A DNA stretch of 64,000 nucleotides from Symsagittifera roscoffensis (Eukaryota; Xenacoelomorpha; Acoela; Convolutidae), in NCBI RefSeq assembly GCF_963678635.1, contig NC_087065.1:12934743-12998742 (forward strand), given 5' to 3'. Both the position numbers and the translations under genes were made by a program. Below the pieces are notes generated by a model. The model had not been told where the DNA came from. It ran no database searches and saw nothing but the letters and a program-made list of their open reading frames with translations. Numbering within the stretch: the first letter of the stretch is position 1; every line of letters starts with the position of its first letter. This document shows positions 56,447 to 64,000 of this stretch, in pieces.

Positions 56447-56452
56447 AATAAA
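56447..56452 (+). terminator. Poly(A) signal AATAAA of the 55.95-kb ORF
   Basis: A canonical hexamer 12 bp after the stop codon, followed by a GT-rich segment (ggttgtttgg), as expected for a cleavage and polyadenylation site. Confidence 0.65.
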
Positions 56453-56696
56453 GGTTGTTTGGTATTAACTTCGTTTTCTGTTTTTAATTATTTTCTTCAA
56501 TTTCCTTTTAATTATGAGAATAGATGAGAGGTTCAAGGTAAACCATTGAAAAGCAATTAGAACTTAATTTAATGCTCCGAACTCGCGCATATGTTAAGAA
56601 ACTCGAATAATTTGTGCACACATATTCGGAAAAACACTAGAAAAATTGTACACAAGTAAAAAGTTACTTAATGGTTTTTGCATCTTGTTAAAAAAC

Positions 56697-57085
56697 TCAC
56701 ACACTTTTAGCTTTTTTAGAAAAAATTGAAACACTTTTCGCATTTCGTCGAAAAAAAATGAAACACTTTTCACATATTGTCATAAATATTGAAACACTTT
56801 TCGCATTTTGTAGGAAATAATTGAAACACTTTTTGCGTTTTGTCGAAAAAATTGAAACACTTTCCGCATTTGTAGGAAAAAAGTGAAACACTTTTCGAAT
56901 CTTGTCAAAAAAAGTGAAACACTTTTCGCATCTTGTCAAAAAAATTGAAACATTTTTCGCATTTTGTGAAAAAAAATTAAAACACTTTTTCGCATTTTTT
57001 GAAAAAAAAATGAAACATTTTTCGCATTTGTACAAAATAAGTGAAACAATTTTCGCATATGCTTCAAAAAATTGAAAAAATTTTC
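56697..57085. repeat. Minisatellite on gaaacacttttcgcat
   Basis: About eleven to twelve irregular units of roughly 31-36 bp. Each has (t)gaaacacttttcgcat followed by ttgt(c/a)-aaaaaa. The units vary in A-run length and in a few bases. The minus-strand ORF across it only mirrors the repeat. It lies in the central region, between two gene-like units. Confidence 0.92.
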
Positions 57086-57089
57086 CCAT

Positions 57090-58050
57090 CTTGCCGAACT
57101 AAATTATTACAATTTTTCTTGCACAGTTAATTGCTAATCTTTATGAATTTTTTATTCAAATTTTAACCCTTCAGAAAACTAATTTTTGCATGTCTGTTGA
57201 TCAGAAACAATTGAAAACCAAGGTATTAACACAGGGAAAGTCATCAATATAGAAGTTTTCTAACCAAAAGTCACAATGCTTTTTACATTAAAGTTTTGCG
57301 TTTTTTGGCCTATCATTTAAGAAACAAAAATAAAATTTAACATAATTTTTGAAAAAAACCAAGAATAAACGTGCATTTTACCAAAAAAAAAGCTTAGATT
57401 TTATTTTGCATTTTGTAAAAAATCTTGAGAGCATTTTTGGTACACGTAAAAAAACTTACTTTTATTTATATGTTAAAAACTGTTCAGGCTAGAAAAAATT
57501 ATTTTTCAAAAAATTCTTGAAACAAATATTCAATTATCTTAAGAAAAACTATTTGACAAAGCCATTCAGAGGGTCTGACATGATTCCTCTACAGAGCTAG
57601 GAAGGTGTCTTTTGAATTATTTAGGTAATGAAAAAGTAATTCCGCCTGAGATAATGACGTCATTACACTTTATTTTTATAGAACAGTAAAAGTTGTGGAG
57701 TATTTCCACCAGAGAAATTGACGTCATTATTCATTAAATTCTAGAATATTCTAATTTTTAGAATCTACAGATTAAATCCCTGAATTTTATAAGAAGTCAT
57801 TACACATTAACATCTAGATTTTTCTCAATCTTCTAAATTCTAGAAATGATCACTAAAAATTAACCAATCAGAATTCCAGAACTAACTCTAAGTTGATGAC
57901 GTTGATAAAAAAAATTTGTGGATTTTAGTTATTTTGCTAGTTTTTTAAATCTAAATAAAGATACGCAACCAGGGTTGTAAATAATAGAAATCGTTTTCAA
58001 TGAAATTCTTCCCTTTTGAAAAACCCTATTCAACAAAAAATTCTTGTTTT
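57090..58050. other. Central region, non-coding stretch
   Basis: No coding segment is supported. Two related words with tgacgtcattac/a lie near 57,646-57,660 and 57,718-57,732, and a CCAATCAG box lies at 57,864-57,871, about 250 bp upstream of the next gene. Confidence 0.5.
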
Positions 58051-58060
58051 AAAAAGCCTT

Positions 58061-58066
58061 TATAAA
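58061..58066 (+). promoter_or_regulatory. TATA box (TATAAA) of the two-exon central gene
   Basis: TATAAA lies 47 bp before ATG 58,113, with a CCAATCAG box about 200 bp farther upstream. The spacing suits a core promoter with a very short leader. Confidence 0.45.
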
Positions 58067-58112
58067 CAATTAAATCAATCAAGTGTTGCAAAATTTTTGG
58101 AGTTCAGTTTTT

Positions 58113-58533
58113 ATGAGAAATTCAGCAAAATCTCCAGCTGAAAAAAAATATAATTCATTTCATTTGAAAATCTCCCACAGTTCAGTTCATTTTACCGACA
58201 CGAGAAGAATTTTTAGAAGAAACGGAAATCTATCTCAAACTTTGAAACCAATCATAATAGAACGGGCGAGTTACTGCATCCAGTTTGAAATTGAAATCGA
58301 AACTGTCAAGATTCTCAAATTTATTAAAATGTCCCAAGCTAGTGAGCAAATTATCATAGATCTTTCGGATTGGAGAGAACTCGAGAGTAGAAGAGTTAGA
58401 GAATTTGGAAAAGAATTGGCTATGTCTAAGTCACCTTCGGGAAAAAAGTACGGGTTATCATATAATTCAAATGAAAAATATTTTGATGAAATTGTGGATC
58501 TGGGATACATAAAAAGTTTTCATTTGCTTACAA
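58113..58533 (+). CDS. Two-exon central gene, exon 1 (unrecognised)
   Basis: ATG 58,113 (MRNSAKSPAEKKYNSFHLK) opens a frame that continues to donor caa/gtaaac at 58,533/58,534. Notable segments are SYCIQFEIEIETVKILKFIK, SEQIIIDLSDWRELESRRV and SKSPSGKKYGLSYNSNEKY. With exon 2 the protein would be 208 aa, rich in Lys, Arg and Glu, with no signal peptide or membrane helix. A later ATG at 58,329 (MSQASEQIIIDLSDW) is an alternative start. The gene is the last unit before the right arm. No family is recognised. Confidence 0.6.
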
Positions 58534-58574
58534 GTAAACATTTACTACAAATGACTATTTTTTTAAAAAAATAG

Positions 58575-58780
58575 TTGAATTTGACATCTTCTACAGAGAT
58601 CCGAAGAAGTGTTCCAGTCCCTTAAGAGTTTCCCTACATGATTGGCGAAAGACTGAAACAATTCGTGATAGAAGGTTTAAAAAAGAAAAATTGAATGTTC
58701 AACAGGATAATTTAGCTCTGTTTAGAAGAAAACATGGTGTGGCACATGAAGAAGAAAGTGACAAGGAACACAAAAATTAA
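58575..58780 (+). CDS. Two-exon central gene, exon 2
   Basis: It follows a 41-nt intron (58,534-58,574, gtaaac...aaaatag). The phase-1 splice restores one frame exactly: IEFDIFYRDPKKC, SPLRVSLHDWRKTETIRDRR, FKKEKLNVQQDNLALFRRK, and a charged end (EEESDKEHKN) with TAA at 58,778-58,780. Without splicing, the first exon frame ends at TAG 58,572-58,574, inside the intron. The agreement of frame, composition and intron length makes splicing likely. The stop is about 70 bp from the right arm. Confidence 0.6.
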
Positions 58781-58841
58781 CTCTTTTTTGATTTTTTTAC
58801 ACATTTTTCAAGTTTCCCATTGAATTGAATATTGGTTTTTT

Positions 58842-58849
58842 CTGATTGG
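58842..58849 (-). promoter_or_regulatory. Inverted CCAATCAG box at the right edge of the central region
   Basis: ctgattgg lies immediately inside the inner end of the right arm. There is no gene on the minus strand directly downstream, so its role is unclear. Confidence 0.3.
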
Positions 58850-58853
58850 TAAT

Positions 58854-61800
58854 TGATAATAATATACTTCAATCTCAACCCAAAATTTACTTCAAAATAG
58901 AAACTCAGAGTTAAAACAGCAATATAAAATTATCAAGTAGAGAAAACCATTTAAAAACGTTTAGCAAAAGATTCATGGTATTAATTCAGCTTCGGATTGT
59001 TGAACGTTCCTTGAAACGATACATTTTTCCATCAAAAAGTCAATTTTCAAGTAAACTTTTTTCAAATTGATAGATAGAAGATGAAGCAGAAACTGAGAAA
59101 ATGAGATAGAAACTCAATTTATTTCATTAGGAGTTTTGAGATAGTTTTACTAAAATTTAGCTTGTAAACCATATTTTGAGAAAAAATCCGACAAAAAAAT
59201 TCTCAAAGATTTATAGTTATGCGTAATTCATTAGAAAAGGTTGTTATCATTTGATATACTAGGTACTTTATAAGAAAAATGGGATGTTTTGAGGATATTT
59301 TTTGTAAAGTAAACTCAAACCGACATCTTTTGGAAGAAGATACATGAAGCATAAATCAAAAACAGCTTTCAGGATCTACATTTCATCATTTTGTTTTTAA
59401 CGATATAGAGTTTTCTTTTGCTTAATAAAAATCCGAAAATTAACCAATTGTTCCAGTTTGCACCTTGATTTCCTTTGCTAAATCAATTTTTTGAGACGCG
59501 CTCTTTTAATAGTTTTTAGATATTGTAGATGTTAGGAACTAGGTTCCCTTGCGTATTTCCGGAGGTTTCCAGAATATAACTAATAGAGCTGCTCCTAATT
59601 TGTTCTTAAATTGTAAAAACACTTTTATATTCTCAGTTTTTACATATTTTCTTGAATGTTTTAACCAGCACCGATTCTTTCTCATTTGGATATTTTTGAG
59701 AAAACTTCTCTCATAAATAAGAAAAAAAAGCGATTTATTAACTATTTTGCAAGAAAAGTGATAGTTATTGATCCCAAAAGTTGCGTTTCTGCTTAAATAG
59801 TTCACGGTAGCAACTGAACAAGGGAACCTTGAGGAAGACATTTACAATTTTTATCGTAATATTCAGACGGTATCAGTTCTAATTTCATCTCTGCCAGCAA
59901 ATTTTTTGTTCAATTGATACTATTTTCCTCCTAAATTCTCCAGTTTTGACTAAATTTTCTTGTAAAGTTTGTTCAATAGTGAAAACATTTATTAAGCAGA
60001 AAGCAAGAATAACCTTAAAACATAGAGCATTTCTAGAGAAAATCATGAAAAAATGACTTTTTTCCAGAAAAGTGATAGTTATTGATCCCAAAAGTTGTGT
60101 TTTTTGCTTAAATAGTTCACGGTAGCAACTGAACAAGGAACTTTTAGGAAGACATTTACAATTTTTATTGTAATATTCAGACGGTATCAGTTCTAATTTC
60201 ATCTCTGCCAGCAAATTGTTTGTTCAATTGATACTATTTTTCTCCTAAATTCTCTAGTTCTAACTAAATTTTCTCGTAAAGTATGTTCAATAGTGAAAAC
60301 ATGTATTAAGCAGTAAGCAAGATTAACCTTAAATTATAGAGCGTTTCTAGAGAAAATCATGAAAAAATGACTTTTTTCCAGAAAAGTGATAGTTATTGAT
60401 CCCATAAGTTGTATTTTTGCTTAAATAGTTTACTGTAGCACCTAAAAAGGGACATTTGAGGAAGACAGGTTCTAATTTCATCTTTACCAGCAAATTGTTT
60501 GTTCAATTGATACTATTTTCCTCCTAAATTCTCCAGCTCTGACTAATTTTTCTTGCAAAGTGTGTTCAATAGCGAAAACATGCATTAAGCAGAAAGCAGG
60601 AATAACCTTAAAACATAGAGCATTTTCTTCAGAAAATCATGCAAAAATGAATTTTTTTCCAGAAAAGTGAAAGTTATTTATCCCAAAAGTTGTACTTTTG
60701 CTTAAATAGTTTATTGTAGATGTTAGGAACTAGGTTACCTTGCGTATTTCGGAGGTTTTCAGAATATAACTAATAGAGCTGCTCCTAATTTGTTCTTAAA
60801 TTATAAAAACACATTTAATTCTCATTTTTTACATATTTTGCTGAATGTTTTAACCAGCACCGATTCTTTCTCACTTGGATATTTCTGAGAAAACTTCCCT
60901 CATAAATAAGAAAAAAAAGCAATTTAATAACTATTTTACAAGAAAAGTGATAGTTATTGATCCCAAAAGTTGTGTTTTTGCTTAAATAGTTCACGGTAGC
61001 AACTGAACAAGGGAACTTTGATGAAGACATTTACAATTTTTATCGTAATATTCAGACGGTATCAGTTCTAATTTCATCTCTGCCAGCAAATTGTTCGTTC
61101 AATTGATACTATTTTCCTCCTAAATTCTCCAGTTTTGACTAAGTTTTCTTTTAAAGTAAGTTCAATAGTGAAAACATGTATTAAGCAGAAAGCAAGAATA
61201 ACCTTAAAACATAGATCATTTCTAGAGAAAATCATGAAAAAATGACTTTTTTCCAGAAAAGTGATAGTTATTGATCCCAAAAGTTGTGTTTTTGCTTAAA
61301 TAGTTCACGGTAGCAACTGAACAAGGAACGTTTAGGAAGACATTTACAATTTTTATTGTAATATTCAGACGGTATCAGTTCTAATTTCATCTCTGCCAGC
61401 AAATTGTTTGTTCAATTGATACTATTTTTCTCCTAAATTCTCTAGTTCTGACGAAATTTTCTCGTAAAGTATGTTCAATAGTGAAAACATGTATTCAGCA
61501 GAAAGCAAGATTAACCTTAAATTATAGAGCATTTCTAGAGAAAATCATGAAAAAATGACTTTTTTCCAGAAAAGTGATAGTTTTTGATCCCATAAGTTGT
61601 ATTTTTGCTTAAATAGTTTACTGTAGCACCTAAAAAGGGACATTTGAGGAAGACAGGTTCTAATTTCATCTTTACCAGCAAATTGTTTGTTCAATTGATA
61701 CTAATTTCCTCCTAAATTCTCCAGTTCTGACTAATTTTTCTTGCAAAGTGTGTTCAATAGCGAAAACATGCATTAAGCAGAAAGCAGGAATAACCTTAAA

Positions 61801-64000
61801 ACATAGAGCATTTTCTTCAGAAAATCATGCAAAAATGAATTTTTTTCCAGAAAAGTGAAAGTTATTTATGCCAAAAATTGTACTTTTGCTTAAATAGTTT
61901 ATTGTAGATGTTAGGAACTAGGTTACCTTGCGTATTTCGGAGGTTTTCAGAATATAACTAATAGAGCTGCTCCTAATTTGTTCTTAAATTGTAAAAACAC
62001 ATTTAATTCTCATTTTTTACATATTTCACTGAATGTTTTAACCAGCACCGATTCTTTCTCACTTGGATATTTCTGAGAAAACTTCCCTCATAAATAAGAA
62101 AAAAAGCAATATAATAACTATTTTGCAAGAAAAGTGATAGTTATTGATCCCAAAAGTTGTGTTTTTGCTTAAATAGTTCACGGTAGCAACTGAACAAGGG
62201 AACTTTGAGGAAGACGTTTACAATTTTTATCGTAATATTCAGACGGTATCAGTTCTAATTTCATCTCTGCCAGCAAATTGTTCGTTCAATTGATACTATT
62301 TTCCTCCTAAATTCTCCAGTTTTGACTAAGTTTTCTTTTAAAGTAAGTTCAATAGTGAAAACATGTTTTAAGCAGAAAGCAAGAATAACCTTAAAACATA
62401 GAGCATTTCTAGAGAAAATCATGAAAAAATGACTTTTTTCCAGAAAAGTGATAGTTATTGATCCCAAAAGTTGTGTTTTTGCTTAAATAGTTCACGGTAG
62501 CAACTGACCAAGGGACATTGAGGAAGACATTTACAATTTTTATCGTAATATTCAGACGGTATCAGTTCTAATTTCATCTCTGCCAGAAAATTGTTTGTTC
62601 AATTGATACTATTTTCCTCCTAAGCTCTCCATCTCTGAGTGAATTTTTTTGTAAAGTATGTTCAATAGCGAAAACCTGTATTAAGCAGAAAGCAAGAATA
62701 ACCTTAAAACATAGAGCTTTTCTAGAAAAAATCATGAGAAAATAGTTTTTTCCAGAAAAGTGATAGTTATTAATCCCAAAAATTGTGTTTTTGCTTAAAT
62801 AGTTCAAGGTAGCAACTGAACAAGGGAACCATGTATTAAGCAGAAAGTAAGAAAAACCTTTAAGAATAGAACATTTCTACGGAAAATTGTAAAAATAATG
62901 TTGCAGAAGCAACAGAGAGATAGTCATCATTTATGGAGAAGATTTTGTTGAATTTGAGCCAATATCGAATAAATTTTAAAGCAAAATTTATCTCACTTTT
63001 AGTCAATTTTAGCAATTAACTGTTCATTTTTCATCATTGGTCTGAAATTCTGTACTATTAAGGTGAATAACTTCTCTGAATTTGAAATTTTTGTACAAAT
63101 TTGGGTTAATCATTGAGCAAAAATCAGGAAGTCTTATGGAATATTGCTCTTAATGTTCATTTGTATTGAGAGTCCTATTTCAATTCTCCCTGAATTGGAC
63201 AAAAAATCTGTTAATTATCCAATTAAAAGGTTGAAAATGGAAAATTTTTTATTTCATTTTCTTGAAATTTACGGTTATTTTTACTATCTTCCGCAAGTTT
63301 CAATTTCGATTCAGCTTTGATGAGCTTTCTTGTTAATGTTGAGAGCCTTATATAACCCGCTTTGTTACTCAAATAAAGCTAAAATTTATCGTATTTTAAA
63401 TCGTAGCTTAATTTTAGTGTCTAAACATATCCATTTTTTTCAAAGTTAGATCAGAAGCAACAAAAAACTAGCCAAAACCTTGAGATTTTTGCAGTTTTTT
63501 TCAAAAGTTTCCACTTTGTTCCAAAAACTTTGAAATGTTTGAAATTTTTTACGAAAACTTTGAAATTTTTGCAATTTTTTTCAAAAAACTTGACTTTTTT
63601 TGAAGTTTCAGTAGACTTTGGCATAAATTCAGGTAGATAGAATGTAAGATTTTCTAATAAATTAGATCGAACTACAAAAAAACTTATAGTGTTTTAAAGT
63701 TTTTATGAAAAATTTTCAATTTTTGGTGACAAAAACTCCAAGTTTTTGACCAAAAACTTTTCCCATTGACTTACCATGTACAATAAAACTGAATACATAA
63801 CCTTAATTTCACAACCCACACGTAATTAACCAGTGTTAATTAACAATTAGATAATGCGAGCCAAAACTTTTGCGAAAATACTAGACATTTCCACACAAAA
63901 AACCAAATTTTATTTTCAAAAAACATGATTTTTTTCTCGAAGTTTCGTTAGGTTTCAGTATAGCTTTAGATAGTTTTCACGTCGAATCAAACCTGTAAAA
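58854..64000 (-). repeat. Right arm of the giant inverted repeat (cut by the window edge)
   Basis: Reverse complement of 49,161-53,950. The inner, non-tandem part (58,854-59,520) matches 53,290-53,950. The outer part (62,830-64,000) matches 49,161-50,340. The arm is longer than the left because the repeat array is arranged differently. The last bases of the window still match the left arm, so the repeat continues outside. Confidence 0.95.
59521..62830 (-). repeat. 312-bp and block-B array in the right arm, with higher-order structure
   Basis: Block B occurs at about 59,521-59,760, 60,715-60,950 and 61,905-62,135. 312-type units, full or shortened, lie between (landmark atttcatctctgccagcaaa near 59,880, 60,195, 61,072, 61,387, 62,258 and 62,570, with shortened ctttaccagc variants near 60,478 and 61,672). 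The segment 60,715-61,904 is repeated at 61,905-62,8xx with few differences, giving a higher-order period of about 1.19 kb that the left arm lacks. Confidence 0.9.

Noticed and set aside
56697-57089. Possible CRISPR-like array or repeat-protein gene (minus-strand ORF of 130 codons)
   Set aside because: Units are too short and irregular, with no unique spacers. The ORF is only the translation of a minisatellite. Eukaryotic context also argues against CRISPR.
54289-58780. Maverick/Polinton or other large DNA-virus-like element in the centre of the inverted repeat
   Set aside because: No protein-primed DNA polymerase, integrase, capsid, protease or packaging ATPase motif is visible, and 4.9 kb is too small. 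Nothing supports it beyond the presence of terminal inverted repeats.

Overview
The window is non-coding-rich eukaryotic DNA. The best guess is a nematode, probably a rhabditid of the Caenorhabditis type. This is an inference from three things: very short candidate GT-AG introns (39-41 nt), acceptors such as tttcag, ttacag and ttgcag, and a spectrum of degenerate LTR and non-LTR retroelements in an A/T-rich background full of palindromic repeats. There is no sign of bacterial gene organisation, and I saw no rRNA, tRNA or CRISPR array.

Layout. 1-237 is a (TAC)n microsatellite that runs into a possible terminal exon (238-356). About 1.07-19.05 kb is on the minus strand and derives from a large, decayed Ty3/gypsy-like retroelement. 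Reading downwards it has protease (19.0), RT (17.8-16.8), RNase H (16.8-16.0), linker (15.9-15.5), integrase (14.9-13.9), and then an unusual post-integrase region: a charged coiled-coil segment, two kinds of SGNH-hydrolase-like domain, and further degenerate coding blocks. A nearly identical 1.93-kb tandem duplication (8275-10204 and 10205-about 12127) sits inside it. 19.1-20.9 kb is A/T-rich with one dispersed repeat. About 20.9-27.8 kb is a second decayed gypsy-like element (minus strand) with gag, two CCHC knuckles, RT, integrase and LTR-like ends.

28.98-35.16 kb holds the clearest host gene: a four-exon, minus-strand claudin/PMP22-superfamily tetraspan protein of about 261 aa. Its 4.1-kb first intron contains a foldback MITE and a cluster of self-complementary 18-mers. 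36.7-37.7 kb is a short TIR-bounded unit with exon-like open frames and an internal hairpin. A 49-codon ORF lies at 38.16 kb. 40.5-43.6 kb is a decayed non-LTR (Jockey/CR1-like) element on the minus strand. 45.2-47.7 kb is a degenerate triplicated unit of about 0.9-1 kb, followed by an exon-like ORF at 48.40-48.65 kb.

The most striking structure is 49.16 kb to the end of the window: two inverted arms of about 4.8 and at least 5.15 kb, both largely built from a 312-bp tandem repeat plus a second block, surrounding a 4.9-kb centre (53,951-58,853). The centre is not repetitive overall. It carries four gene-like units: a minus-strand zinc-finger gene, a terminal-exon-like ORF, an acidic-tailed ORF with a poly(A) signal, and a two-exon gene with a TATA box. 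CCAAT boxes are concentrated in front of them. This has the architecture of a very large foldback-type mobile element or an inverted duplication carrying cargo genes. I do not recognise any of the cargo proteins with confidence. The right arm is cut by the window edge, so the outer boundary is unknown.
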